Counted from the first letter of the stretch, positions 53,001 through 61,922 are shown. The stretch: 64,000 bases of DNA from Chryseobacterium sp. E1 (GCA_019203745.1 CP078104.1:372001-436000), one strand, 5' to 3'. Notes: generated by a model not told the origin, from the letters alone. Program-made: numbers and translations.

Positions 53001-53374
53001 GGATTTCCCACTTCATCCACTATTTTTCCTGATATACGTCCATTGCCCGGTACAGAAGCTGCGGAACTCTCATATTTTATTGAAATAAGATCGCCATGTA
53101 AGCGGAATACTACGGGAAGTCCGTTGGTAATGTCTTTCAGACAGCTATTGATTGTGGAATTTTCACATTTTACCCCTTTTACCTTCAGCTCTTTGATATC
53201 TACCTTTGAATAGGCCAGTCTCATTCCTGTTTTTCCCGCAAACTCCTCCAGAACCTCAATTAACGGTCTGCTGGAAGGAACGGAAAACGAAACTTTCTGA
53301 ACCAGCTCCTGTGCTTCTGCTGCAACAGTAAAAAATAAGGCTGCTATGGTAAAACCACATTTCAAACTTTTCAT
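50097..53374 (-). CDS. TonB-dependent receptor with STN signalling domain (frame-broken)
   Basis: The start at 53374 gives MKSLKCGFTIAALFFTVAAEAQE, a signal peptide. Residues ~27-100 are an STN (secretin/TonB N-terminal) domain (LIEVLEEFAGKTGMRLAYSK, INSCLKDITNGLPVVFRLHG), as in receptors that signal to FecR. A carboxypeptidase-regulatory-like domain (ISGKIVDEVGNPVAGAEVNI) follows, then the TonB box EVVVTATRKAD, the plug (GTLKRVTGI, VESVVVSKSATPDMNANFAGG) and the barrel, ending IFGLSVNYTF at 50097. It would import a ligand across the outer membrane using TonB energy. Frame breaks lie near 52000, 51810, 51650, 50705 and 50430. Confidence 0.9.
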
Positions 53375-53427
53375 ACGTAAGTGTTCTCTTTAGATTTAAG
53401 AATTATCTGATTATTATTTTTTATGAT

Positions 53428-54371
53428 TTATTTCTTCAGGATGTAAATATTATCTTGCTTCTGTACTTCAAATCCCAGTATAAAGGCCAGGGATTCTATT
53501 CTCTCCCACTGTTCCCCGGTAAAATCTGCGGTGATCTTTTTATCTTCAGCTTCTTTCGGATAATGAATTTTTGTGCTGTAGTTACCTTCCAGAACGGCAA
53601 TTACTTCTTTTAAAGGAACATCATTGAAACTTAAGGAAAGGAGTTCTGGTGCTGATTTTCCGGAAAGCCTGTGAGGCTCAAATGAAACTACCGCATTGGT
53701 ATGAGCAACTCCGAAATTGGTCCATTTCTGATTTGGTTTAAGGAAAGATACAGGTCCTCCGGCAGCAGACACCGCCACTTTACCTTCATAAAGATCTACC
53801 GCCTTTTTCTTCCCGGATTGGGAAATTTTAAATACCGTTCCCAATACTTTTGTACTGAAACCATCTGCCTGAACAATAAAAGGATGGATCTTTGATTTAG
53901 CTACTGAAAATAAAGCATCTCCTTTCAGACTAACCCTTCTGGTATCAGCCGGAAATGATTTTTCAACGGTAAGTTCTGAACCTGGTAATAGGGTGACTAC
54001 AGATCCGTCTTCAAGATGAACAATCCTGTTCCCCGCACCGGCAAGATAAACATCTGCCTTGATGTAAGTATTATAGGTAAAGAACCCTCCTAATGAGATC
54101 AGCAGAATGATAACTGCTGCAATTTTATGGGCATTCTTCTGAAATCTTCTGACAGGAATTATTTTTTCATCAGACCCAAAATAATGATTCAGCCCAGCCA
54201 ATATTCTTTCTCTGGCTTCTGACATATGAACCGGGTCCAGATCTTTTTCTGCCCTGAGCTTCCATTGGTTTAAAATTTCATTTTCTTTTTCAGAGATCTT
54301 TTCCCCTGAAACTTCCGTCTCCAAAGTCTGAAAACAAAGGTTTCTATATTTTTATAGGTAAAACGTTTCAT
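53428..54371 (-). CDS. FecR family anti-sigma factor (one frame break)
   Basis: With one base restored near 54325 the start (54371) reads MKRFTYKNIETF, continuing ETEVSGEKISEKENEILNQWKL. The cytoplasmic N-terminal region is followed by a single membrane segment (AAVIILLISLGGFFTYNTYI), then the FecR domain (NRIVHLEDGSVVTLLPGSEL, LFSVAKSKIHPFIVQADGFSTKVLGTVF) and a C-terminal STN-like part (LLSLSFNDVPLKEVIAVLEG). It relays the receptor signal to the ECF sigma factor encoded divergently. Length is ~315 residues, standard for FecR. Confidence 0.92.
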
Positions 54372-54595
54372 AAAATATTTCATCGTATTCACAGATGCTT
54401 CTATGGATAAGACAGCGAAAATGAAAAACTTCCCCAGGCTATTCTTAACATTCTATTCATATTAAAGCCCGTTTCATTATTATTTTCAACCTTTTTTACA
54501 TTTACTCAACATTAACTTCATATTCACGCTCTGTTTTCCAGAAATATTTAACCTTACCATAATTAAAGTTCACAAAAAGTTAATTTTCCTTTAGG

Positions 54596-54603
54596 TAATT
54601 TTG
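54596..54603 (+). promoter_or_regulatory. Candidate -7 element (TAATTTTG) of the ECF sigma gene
   Basis: TAATTTTG fits TAnnTTTG and lies only 10 bp before the ATG, so the transcript would have almost no leader. Confidence 0.35.
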
Positions 54604-54613
54604 TTGCAGCAAT

Positions 54614-55196
54614 ATGAACCTAACAGACTCTACTTTATTAAAGAAAATAAAATCAGGCGACCGCCCTGCATTTATGCTTTTGTACGACCGTTACTGGGAT
54701 AGTCTGTACCGTTTCGTTTTTTACGGACAAAGGATAAGGAAGTTTCTGAAGAACTGCTTCAGAATTTATGGATAAAAATCCTTGAAAATACAGATGCCAT
54801 ACAAACGGATGAATCAGAAAGCGCCAAAGGCTACCTGCTCCGCCACCTTCATTACCGGATTCTGGATTATTACAACAGTTATAAAAAGCTCCGCCAACAC
54901 TGAGCATTGACGAGTTTGATATGCCTGCAGAAACAGATATTTCCGATACTGAATATTTTGAAATCCTCGAAGAAAATGAAATCTCCGTTTTATTATCCAT
55001 GATTGATGAAGTGGTTTCACGCCTTCCTTCTACAGAGCAGCAGGTATATGATATGAGAATCCGGCAGAATATGTCGGTCAATGAAACAGCAGAAGCTTTG
55101 GGAATCAGTAATAAAACCGTCAGCAACAAATTAAGTAAGGCTCTCGGAGAGATCCGTGAACAGCTGGCTCCGGACTATCAGTCATCTAAAAACTGA
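54614..55196 (+). CDS. RNA polymerase ECF sigma factor, FecI-like (frame-broken)
   Basis: The ATG at 54614 opens MNLTDSTLLKKIKSGDRPAFMLLYDRYW, the sigma region 2 start. After a lost base near 54720 region 2 continues VSEELLQNLWIKILEN, then GYLLRHLHYRILDYYNSYKKL. After a second change near 54895 region 4 has EVVSRLPSTEQQVYDMRIRQNMS with the HTH VNETAEALGISNKTVSNKLS. About 194 residues in total. It pairs with the FecR gene 240 bp away on the other strand and should direct transcription of the receptor-lipoprotein genes when FecR is triggered. Confidence 0.92.
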
Positions 55197-55331
55197 TCTC
55201 TATACTGCTCTTGATGGAGCTATTGACAAAATACTGATTTTTCAGGATTATTTTGTCTTTGTTAAATTGACTTTTCCTAAAGCACAGGCATTTTGGGAAG
55301 AAGCAGATAAAAATGAATGATCATTAGTATT
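55197..55331. other. Short region after the ECF sigma gene
   Basis: A plus-strand stretch ending KAQAFWEEADKNE at about 55319 looks coding-like but has no start codon; it overlaps the sigma gene end in another frame. It may be a remnant or a very short gene; I cannot decide. Confidence 0.25.
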
Positions 55332-55946
55332 TCAGCTGATCTTATACACACAGCGTTGCCCTCCGGAAATAATGTGATCTACTCTTTCAACTGTATATTC
55401 TTTTCCGATCAGAGACTGAAAATTGGAAAGCTCGGCACGGCAAAACCCCTGGCATTCTGTAGCAGCAGCGCAGATCGGGCAATGGTTTTCGATAAGGAAA
55501 TATTCATTACCTTCTTTTTCCATTCTGCCATATAGCCTTCTTTACTTCGGGCTTCTGCAAGTACTTCAAGGCGCTGCTCCAGATTTCTGGTTTTTGAAAG
55601 TGCTTTTTCATACCGGTCATGGGTATTTTTTTCACGGTCGCTGATCAGGAGGTCCAGTGCATTTTCACCCAGAAGATTTTTTACCGATTTCAGAAGCTGT
55701 ACCGTCACTTCAGCATGAGTATCCGGAAACTGAGCGAGTCCTTTTTCTGTAAGAACATAGTAAGTAGATGGGCGGCCTACCCTTCGCTCTTCACATTAGG
55801 CTGGATGAGACCTTCCTGGGCTAGATTCAGCAAATGCTTCCTCGCTCCTTCCTTGGTGATGGAAAGCTCTTCAGAAATAAGAAGTGAAGTTGCCTCCCCC
55901 TCATCTTTAAAAACATCAGAATGCGGTCAGCCGCTGATTTCTTCAT
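55332..55946 (-). CDS. SufR-like Fe-S-binding transcriptional regulator (frame-broken)
   Basis: The restored start (55946) reads MKKSAADRILMFLKMKGRQ, followed by a winged HTH (LTSLLISEELSITKEGARKH, LLNLAQEGLIQ) and the GRPTIYYVLTEKG wing. The C-terminal domain has clustered cysteines: ENHCPICAAATECQGFCR, then AELSNFQSL, YTVERVDHIISGGQRCVY. This Cys pattern and the 'TVER..H...G..RC.Y' end match cyanobacterial SufR, whose Fe-S cluster controls DNA binding. The total is 205 codons. It is divergent from sod, and both share a region with CAAC/GTTG palindromes. Frame breaks lie near 55800 and 55525. Confidence 0.85.
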
Positions 55947-55955
55947 TTGACAATA

Positions 55956-55981
55956 TTTTGGTTGTTTTATTTTTCAACAAC
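55956..55981. promoter_or_regulatory. Inverted repeat GTTGTT-N9-AACAAC, likely autoregulatory operator
   Basis: GTTGTT (55961-55966) and AACAAC (55976-55981) flank a T-rich centre. The 13-nt TTTTGGTTGTTTT (55956-55968) is the exact reverse complement of AAAACAACCAAAA in the other operator (56068-56080). The site covers the expected transcription start of the SufR-like gene. Confidence 0.55.
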
Positions 55982-56009
55982 AAATATAGTCATTTTCTAT
56001 AATCTCAAA
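55981..56009 (-). promoter_or_regulatory. Promoter of the SufR-like gene
   Basis: On the minus strand TTTG (56009-56006), a 17-bp spacer and TATATTTG (55988-55981) match the Bacteroidota consensus, 35 bp before the start codon at 55946. Confidence 0.6.
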
Positions 56010-56067
56010 AAACAAATACTAAGAAACACATTTACAGCACTTTGCAACAGTTGAAATAAAAATAAAT

Positions 56068-56089
56068 AAAACAACCAAAAAGTTGTTTT
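56068..56089. promoter_or_regulatory. SufR-type operator CAAC-N6-GTTG in front of sod
   Basis: Perfect 8-bp arms AAAACAAC (56068-56075) and GTTGTTTT (56082-56089) are separated by exactly six bases. CAAC-N6-GTTG is the site described for cyanobacterial SufR. The right arm contains the -33 TTG of the sod promoter, so a bound regulator would block RNA polymerase. Confidence 0.75.
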
Positions 56090-56112
56090 ATTCAAATATA
56101 TTATTACCTTTG
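56083..56112 (+). promoter_or_regulatory. Promoter of the sod operon
   Basis: TTG (56083-56085), a 19-bp spacer and TACCTTTG (56105-56112) match TTG-N19-TAnnTTTG exactly; the ATG follows 28 bp later. Confidence 0.75.
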
Positions 56113-56140
56113 TCACACAATAATCAAAAAAATAAACAGA

Positions 56141-56766
56141 ATGAAACCATTTACACTACCTCAGCTTTCTTATGCTTATGATGCCCTGACTCCTTTTATT
56201 GATACGGAAACAATGACCATTCACCATCAGCGTCATCACCAGGCTTATGTAGATAATCTTAATGCTGCCTTGGCACAAACCAGTGAAACCAATCCGGATC
56301 TGGATTCATTATTACAGAGAATAAGTGAATATAGCCCGGCAGTCAGAAATAATGGTGGTGGCCACTATAACCATTCCTTATTCTGGGAAATTCTTTCTCC
56401 ACAGCCTAAACTGAAGCCTGAAGGCCAGCTTGATGATTCGATTACGGCCACTTTCGGAAGCCTGGACGAATTAAAGGCAGAAATGAAAAAACAGGTCTGG
56501 CTCAGTTTGGCTCAGGATGGGTTTGGCTGTATGTAAAGTTCAACGGCTCACTGGCAGTAAGTTCTACTCCCAATCAGGACAACCCGATGATGGATGTTCT
56601 TTCAATGAACAGAGGTTTTCCAATCCTTGGAATTGATGTCTGGGAACACGCTTATTACCTGAATTATCAGAATAAGAGAGCAGATTATCTTGACGCCTTC
56701 TGGTCTGTACTGGATTGGTCTGCTGTAGAAAGAAAATATGAAGAAGCCCTTTCGAAAGTAAGGTAA
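56141..56766 (+). CDS. sodA: Superoxide dismutase, Fe/Mn type (one frame break)
   Basis: The start at 56141 gives [21 protein letters not shown]. Metal ligands are visible: His in [14 protein letters not shown], His in [14 protein letters not shown], and Asp and His in [15 protein letters not shown]. One base is lost near 56495; the frame then continues [26 protein letters not shown] and [12 protein letters not shown]. At about 209 residues it is a normal cytosolic enzyme converting superoxide to H2O2 and O2; metal preference (Fe, Mn or either) cannot be decided by eye. It heads the redox operon controlled by the SufR-like operator. The symbol is a family-level choice. Confidence 0.93.
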
Positions 56767-56797
56767 TCAAAATACTGACTGGAAAATTCAACGATCA

Positions 56798-57292
56798 ATG
56801 GAAACTTTTATCAATAAAGCAAAAGCATCGGGTATCATTGCTTTTGATCTTTTAACCTATAAACCTACTACGGAAATTGTAGAACTGGATATCAAAGACC
56901 ATCTTTTCATGGGAATGATTGTCAAGGAAAAAGAGTTTAAAGAATCAATTGCTGCTGTGGACTTTTCCATCTATGAAGGAAAAGCAGTGGGGATTGTATG
57001 TTCTACGGATGCCATTATTCCGCCATGGGCTTATATGTTCCTTATGGAAAAACTGTTTCCTTATGCTGTTTATACAGATCTGAACAATGCCCAAACAATA
57101 CTGCTCGATCTATGGAAACGCCGTCTCATCTATGCAGATCTGAAGAGCTATAAGGATCAGAAAGTAGTGGTAAGGGCAAATGCAGATCATGATTCTGCCC
57201 TGTATTTATTGGCCACCGGGCTTTTGCAGCCTTTGGTAAAAAGCCTGATGTATGGTGAAATAGGTCTGCCAAAAGTAATTTTCAAAAAATAA
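56798..57292 (+). CDS. DUF2480 family protein
   Basis: An intact 164-residue cytosolic protein from the ATG at 56798 (METFINKAKASGIIAFDLL). LDIKDHLFMGMIVKEKEF, VGIVCSTDAIIPPWAYMFL and ALYLLATGLLQPLVKSLMYGEI are the conserved blocks of DUF2480. In Bacteroidota this family is often found beside suf genes, as I recall, but its role is unknown. Here it is the second gene of the sod operon (31 bp after sod), which supports a link with Fe-S or redox biology. Confidence 0.85.
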   Translation: METFINKAKASGIIAFDLLTYKPTTEIVELDIKDHLFMGMIVKEKEFKESIAAVDFSIYEGKAVGIVCSTDAIIPPWAYMFLMEKLFPYAVYTDLNNAQTILLDLWKRRLIYADLKSYKDQKVVVRANADHDSALYLLATGLLQPLVKSLMYGEIGLPKVIFKK

Positions 57293-57300
57293 AACAACAT

Positions 57301-57839
57301 GAAAGCAATCCTGTTCAACGGATCACTGGAAAGAAGAAGTGAGTCTACTTCAGGGATTATTTCCAGCTATTTCTCAGATCGTCTGGAAGCACTGGGAATA
57401 CAGACTGATATTTTTACCCTTGCGGATTCGGGAATCCCCTGTTTGATGTCACACTTACCAAAACACCTTTAGCCGTAGAGCGCATGGCTCAGATGTTTAC
57501 CAGTGCTGATCTTCACATCTGGCTGGCACCTCTATACCACGGGAGCATTCCGGGAGTGATGAAAAACTGCCTGGACTGGCTCGAAGTTACAGCTAACAGG
57601 TATGAGCCTTACCTGACAGACAAGACGGTGGGACTGATATGCTGGGCAGACGGCTTACAGGCTATGCAGGGCATTAATGCGATGGATGCTATAGCCAAGT
57701 CATTACGGGCATGGCCCCTCCCATTCAGTGTTCCTATCGTTCGGTCTGCATTATTTGACGGGAACGATAAAAGGAAATTTCTCCGCTGTATATCAATAAG
57801 TTTGAAAAGCTTATCAGCATTGCAGCCTCAAAAAAATAG
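57301..57839 (+). CDS. NADPH-dependent FMN reductase family protein (frame-broken)
   Basis: The ATG at 57301 gives MKAILFNGSLERRSESTSGIIS, a flavodoxin-like fold with the FMN-phosphate loop in NGSLERRS. LAPLYHGSIPGVMKNCLDWLE is the characteristic 'P-x-Y-x-G-S-x-P-G-x-x-K-N-x-x-D-W' block of NAD(P)H:FMN reductases. After a lost base near 57770, a helical end follows (KFEKLISIAASKK). About 180 residues. It may reduce flavin or quinones with NAD(P)H. It starts 9 bp after DUF2480, so translational coupling is likely. Another frame change lies near 57443. Confidence 0.88.
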
Positions 57840-57866
57840 AAAAAACGACTATAAATCATTTGTAAC

Positions 57867-58901
57867 ATGATAGAAACAGATATACTGATCATTGGTGCCG
57901 GCCCTGCAGGGTTATTCACGGTATTTGAAGCCGGCCTTCTCAAAATGCGATGCCATATTATAGATGCATTACCTCAGATGGGAGGCCAGTTATCAGAATT
58001 ATATCCCAAGAAACCCATTTTCGATATTCCGGGATTTCCCAGTGTACTTGCCGGTGATCTGATTGATAATCTTTATGAGCAGATCCGGCAGTTTGAACCG
58101 GGTTTTACTTTCAATGAAACAGCGGTGCATCTTCTGAAGCTGGAAGAAAACCTGTTTGAGGTGATCACGGATAAAGGAACAAGACATAGGGCCAAGGCTG
58201 TTATTATTGCCGGAGGCCTGGGAAGCTTTGAACCTAAAAAACCTCTCATTGAAAATATTGCTGATTTTGAGGAAAAGGGTGTCAGTTATTTCGTTAAGCG
58301 TCCGGAAGATTATGCAGGGAAACATATTGTCATTGCCGGAGGTGGTGACTCTGCCCTGGACTGGTCTATTCATCTTGCTGAAATAGCTTCTTCACTTACT
58401 CTGATTCACAGACGGAATGAATTCAGAGGAGCTTTAGATTCGGTGGAAAAAGTGAAAAAATTGAAACATGAAGGAAAAATTAATCTGATGACTCCTGCTG
58501 AAGTTATCGGACTTGAAGGAAATGGTATTTTACAAAGAATCATTGTAGAAAAGGAAGGCATTCTTCAGACGATAGAAACGGATCATTTCATCCCTCTGTT
58601 CGGATTGGTACCTAAACTCGGACCTTTGACGGATTGGGGACTGGAACTGGAAAAGAATGCCATAAAGGTAGACAACAGCACTGATTTTCAAACCAATATC
58701 CCAGGTGTTTATGCTGTGGGTGACATCAATACCTATCCATATAAAATGAAACTGATCCTTTGTGGTTTTCACGAAGCATCCATTGCCTGTCAGAGCATTT
58801 ATCAGCGTCTTAACCCCAACAAAAAGTTTGTTTTGAAATATACTACCGTAAGCGGAATTGAAGGTTTTGACGGAACTAAAAACAGGCAGAAAAACAAGTA
58901 G
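57867..58901 (+). CDS. Ferredoxin–NADP+ reductase, thioredoxin-reductase-like type
   Basis: An intact 344-residue flavoprotein. FAD-binding GAGPAGLFTVFEAG is at the N-terminus; QMGGQLSELYPKK and DIPGFPSVLAGDL follow. The NADP domain has GGGDSALDWSIHL, and HRRNEFRGALDSV carries the arginines for the 2'-phosphate. YAVGDINTYPYKMKLILCGFHEA is the C-terminal FAD motif. The CxxC pair of thioredoxin reductase is missing, as in the YumC/TrxR-like FNR class. It transfers electrons between NADPH and a ferredoxin, matching the ferredoxin gene 21 bp downstream. Confidence 0.92.
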   Translation: MIETDILIIGAGPAGLFTVFEAGLLKMRCHIIDALPQMGGQLSELYPKKPIFDIPGFPSVLAGDLIDNLYEQIRQFEPGFTFNETAVHLLKLEENLFEVITDKGTRHRAKAVIIAGGLGSFEPKKPLIENIADFEEKGVSYFVKRPEDYAGKHIVIAGGGDSALDWSIHLAEIASSLTLIHRRNEFRGALDSVEKVKKLKHEGKINLMTPAEVIGLEGNGILQRIIVEKEGILQTIETDHFIPLFGLVPKLGPLTDWGLELEKNAIKVDNSTDFQTNIPGVYAVGDINTYPYKMKLILCGFHEASIACQSIYQRLNPNKKFVLKYTTVSGIEGFDGTKNRQKNK

Positions 58902-58922
58902 TAGCAACGATTGACTGATGCC

Positions 58923-59246
58923 ATGGAGAATGAAATTACAATTAACGTAACGGATCAGGATGGTAATCAGCATACCCTGATCTGCCCTCTGGAGATGGGA
59001 CTTACCTTAAAAGACATCTGTAAAGCCTACGATCTGCCTACGGAAGCAATGTGCGGCGGAATGGCCATGTGCGCTACCTGCCACTGCTATATCCTTGATG
59101 GAGAAACAACGTTGCCTGAAAAGGGTGATATTGAAGAAGCACTTCTCTCCGAACTTTTCAACTCCGGGGAAAACAGCAGATTAGCCTGTCAGATTCATCT
59201 TACCGCTCAAATGGACGGACTTTCTGTAAAGATCGCAGCAGATTAA
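58923..59246 (+). CDS. [2Fe-2S] ferredoxin, adrenodoxin type
   Basis: I use the ATG at 58923 (MENEITINVTDQDGNQHTL). Cluster ligands are in MCGGMAMCATCHCYI (C-x5-C-x2-C) and the last Cys in RLACQIHL. TLKDICKAYDLPTEAMCGG is typical of the adrenodoxin/Isc-type group, about 107 residues. It directly follows the FNR gene and is the probable redox partner. Ferredoxins of this type supply electrons for Fe-S assembly or for hydroxylases. The frame is intact. Confidence 0.92.
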   Translation: MENEITINVTDQDGNQHTLICPLEMGLTLKDICKAYDLPTEAMCGGMAMCATCHCYILDGETTLPEKGDIEEALLSELFNSGENSRLACQIHLTAQMDGLSVKIAAD

Positions 59247-59379
59247 CAGATTCAAGATACAAGTTTGCACAGTTTATGATGTATATAATTTTTGAAACTG
59301 TTTTAATTAAGTTTAGCAGGGATTTCTAAAGCAGTACATGCTGAAGAAATCCCTTTACAAGCTCTTAAAAATAAATAAT

Positions 59380-59730
59380 ATGGCTATAAAAATAACCGAT
59401 GACTGCATCAACTGCGGAGCCTGCGAACCCGAATGCCCCAATTCAGCCATTTATGAAGGTGCTATCGACTGGCGTTGGCAGGACAAAACGAAACTCTCGG
59501 GAAGCATCACTTTTCCGGATGGCACAACGGCTGATGCCGATGCTTATAATCAGGCTGTTTCAGATGAAGTTTATTATATTGTGTCCGGAAAATGTACTGA
59601 GTGCAAAGGCTTTCATGAAGAGCCGCAATGTAAAGCCGTATGTCCTGTAGACTGCTGTATCGACGATCCTGACCACCGGGAAACGGAGGAAGTATTACTG
59701 AACAGACAAAAATTCATGCATGGGACGTGA
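59380..59730 (+). CDS. 4Fe-4S dicluster ferredoxin, YfhL-like
   Basis: I use the ATG at 59380 (MAIKITDDCINCGACEPECP). The first cluster motif is C-INC-GAC-EPEC-P; the second set is in GKCTECKGFHEEPQCKAVCPVDCC with a long insertion typical of YfhL-type and Allochromatium-type ferredoxins. The protein is 116 residues and intact. It lies 133 bp after the [2Fe-2S] ferredoxin gene, and a TAATTTTTG-like box in the gap could give it its own promoter. It carries low-potential electrons. Confidence 0.92.
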   Translation: MAIKITDDCINCGACEPECPNSAIYEGAIDWRWQDKTKLSGSITFPDGTTADADAYNQAVSDEVYYIVSGKCTECKGFHEEPQCKAVCPVDCCIDDPDHRETEEVLLNRQKFMHGT

Positions 59731-59838
59731 CTTTTGATTGGCAATACTCTATAAATTTTCATTAAAACAGAAAATTACAGAATTGTTAAAAGCTTTTAAT
59801 ATTATATTTAAATTTCCATTTTTGATACTTAAAATATC

Positions 59839-59868
59839 AATTCAGGCCGGCTAAAGCCGGCCTGAATT
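59839..59868. terminator. Perfect 13-bp GGCTAAAGCC-type hairpin
   Basis: AATTCAGGCCGGC (59839-59851), loop TAAA, GCCGGCCTGAATT (59856-59868). It lies between the ferredoxin gene and a convergent gene and shares its core GGCTAAAGCC with the repeat pair at 37573-37624. ATTTTT follows a few bases later. Confidence 0.75.
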
Positions 59869-59886
59869 GTATCTATTTTTATAGTT

Positions 59887-60826
59887 TCATCCCTGTTTCC
59901 TTTTAATCTCATCATATATTTTTTGAGTAAACGGGGTATCGATATGAAGTTCTGCTCCATATTTCAATACTGCTCCTGCAAATAATTCCAGCTCATTCTC
60001 TTTTTTTTCCGGAATGAATATCGAGCTGCAAAGAAGTGGGGTATCAAAGGAAAAGCAGAAGCTTTCTCAAATGTCTTTTCTATAATATCTTCCGGCAGGT
60101 GAATTTCTTTTTGGGCTGCGATCTGTTTAATCTCTTTCATAATTTCTGTCGCTTCATATTTCTGTTCTTCATCAGTACATACTTTGCCGATTGACGAATT
60201 ATGTTTTGCAGTCACCAGTCCGAAGCTGGCAATGAAAATGAATTTGGTCCAGATATCCGATAATGAATTGTCCTTAAAATCAAAATCAATCTTACTTTCT
60301 TCAAGCAGGTTTATGATCCATTTCACCTCTGCAGAAAAGTGTTCAGGGTCTCTTCCTGCAATGATCTTGCCTGCTTTTCCCTTATGTTCCACCGTTCCTC
60401 TTTCCTTAATATGGGAAGCTACATACAGACAGGTAGGTAAAATAATATGATCAGGAATGATCTTCCGGATCCTGTCATAGATATCTGCTCCATTCATCAT
60501 CGGAAGCAGTACAGTATCTTTATTGATCACCGGTAACAGCTGCCTGCATACATTTTCAAGATCATATTCCTTTACACATATAAGGATCAGATCAGGGTTT
60601 TTAACAGCCTGAATGTTTTCCTCAATAGCATCAGGATGTGTTGTGTGATCAGCATGTTCAGGAGATAAAAGTACCAGTCCGTTTTCTTTTACTTTCTCAT
60701 AAGTTATTCCTCTTGCTACAAAAGTAATTTTATATTTTCCGGAGGTTTCATTCGCCTGATTTATTTTAAATCCAAAATATCCGCCTACCCCTCCCAATCC
60801 GATAACCACAATATGTTTTTGTTCAT
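59887..60826 (-). CDS. Ketopantoate reductase family protein (PanE/ApbA-like, frame-broken)
   Basis: With one A restored in an A5 run near 60814 the start (60826) reads MNKKHIVVIGLGGVGGYFG, the Rossmann motif. Further landmarks are ITFVARGITYEKVKENGLV, DLILICVKEYDLENV, VLLPMMNGADIYDRI and DNSLSDIWTKFIFIASFGLV (the D-x-x-x-D/S-x-W-x-K block with catalytic Lys). A second frame change near 60015 restores a C-terminus ending YDEIKRKQG at 59887. Members reduce 2-dehydropantoate with NADPH for pantothenate synthesis, but the family also contains other hydroxy-acid dehydrogenases, so I leave the symbol empty. Confidence 0.87.
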
Positions 60827-60969
60827 GAAAATTATTTTTGACAAAGATGCAGGACAAATTTTGATCCATCACTTGACAAATGAAAAGAAATGAGATTTTG
60901 TACTGCAAACTGGTAACAAGAGGTTATAAAAATCTGAATCGCTTCCCTTCTCCATCTTCCTGTTTCGGC

Positions 60970-61544
60970 CTATTTGATTTCTCTCCTTATCCTGCTCAGT
61001 GAGCTGTCTTTGATCCCCAGATATGATGCAATAATCTTCAAAGGAACATGTTGAAAGATATCCGGATCTTTCTTCATCAGATTGGAGTACCTTGTTGATG
61101 CTTTCTGGCTTGCCATTTCAATCAGTCTGTCATGAATATTGTAGTAATTCAGAACAAAAAGAAGTCTGCTGAACTCCTGAATTCAGGAATATTATGGAAA
61201 TTATACTGTACATTCTCCAATCCGGTTGCCCAAAATGTACAGTCGGTAACTGTTTGGTAAATTTCTCTGGTTGGCTGCTGTCTGAAAAAGGATAAAAAAT
61301 CATTCACAAAACAGGGTGCAGCATAAATGTTTGTAGTAATTTCTTCGTTATCTTCATTCAATAGATAAGATCTCACATATCCTTTTTCCAGGAAGAAAGT
61401 TTTGGTGCTGATGGTATCTTTATCCAGTAAAACAGCATTTGCTTTTAAATCAAAATGGCTGAAAGTTTCTGTAATCTGTTCCACCACTTCATCTTTGATA
61501 CTGAATAAGGAATGAAAATAATTGTTGATCGATGATTTATTCAT
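60970..61544 (-). CDS. Crp/Fnr family transcriptional regulator (one frame break)
   Basis: The ATG at 61544 opens MNKSSINNYFHSLFSIKDEVV. The sensor part has LKANAVLLDKDTISTKTFFLEKG, EEITTNIYAAPCFVNDFLSF and TVTDCTFWATGLENV. After a lost base near 61185 the HTH is PLKIIASYLGIKDSSLSRIRRE, ending at 60970. About 191 residues, with no cAMP- or Fe-S-specific motif. It is divergent from a short hypothetical ORF. The target is unknown. Confidence 0.86.
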
Positions 61545-61590
61545 GAAATACTGCAATAATACAGGCTAAAATAGGAATAATTCTAAGAAA

Positions 61591-61884
61591 ATGTTTACCT
61601 ATTTTAGTTCAAATTCAACCCTGTCAGTCTTTTTTTTTTTTCCAAACCTTAACAGTTTTACGGCCTTTGTTGCTGTAAAAGCCGTCAGATACATTTCGAT
61701 CAAAAAGCTCCTATTTGTTCAATCTCTCTGGCTATTTCTTACAGGAAGCTATTTCCTCTTATTAAAACAACATGGGCAAAGGCCAGCAGCAGCCACAAAA
61801 GATTCACTTAAAAACGGGAAAGGATGCATTCTGAAAGCTCTGATAACAATGCTGAAATTTTTCAACAGTCATCTGGAGTCATAA
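61591..61884 (+). CDS. Hypothetical protein, 97 aa, doubtful
   Basis: A plus-strand frame beginning MFTYFSSNSTLSVFFFF passes through a 13-T run, then has one hydrophobic segment (LLFVQSLWLFLTGSYFLLL) and a basic C-terminus (TKDSLKNGKGCILKALI). It is divergent from the Crp/Fnr gene. The composition around the T-run is odd for coding DNA, and the true start could be further in. No family recognised. Confidence 0.25.
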   Translation: MFTYFSSNSTLSVFFFFPNLNSFTAFVAVKAVRYISIKKLLFVQSLWLFLTGSYFLLLKQHGQRPAAATKDSLKNGKGCILKALITMLKFFNSHLES

Positions 61885-61892
61885 TAAAAAAG

Positions 61893-61922
61893 GCTGTCCC
61901 CATAGCAGAGACAGCGACTTTT
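61893..61922 (+). terminator. Hairpin with T-run
   Basis: GCTGTC (61893-61898) pairs with GACAGC (61910-61915), followed by GACTTTTT. It lies directly after the short plus-strand ORF. Confidence 0.5.
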
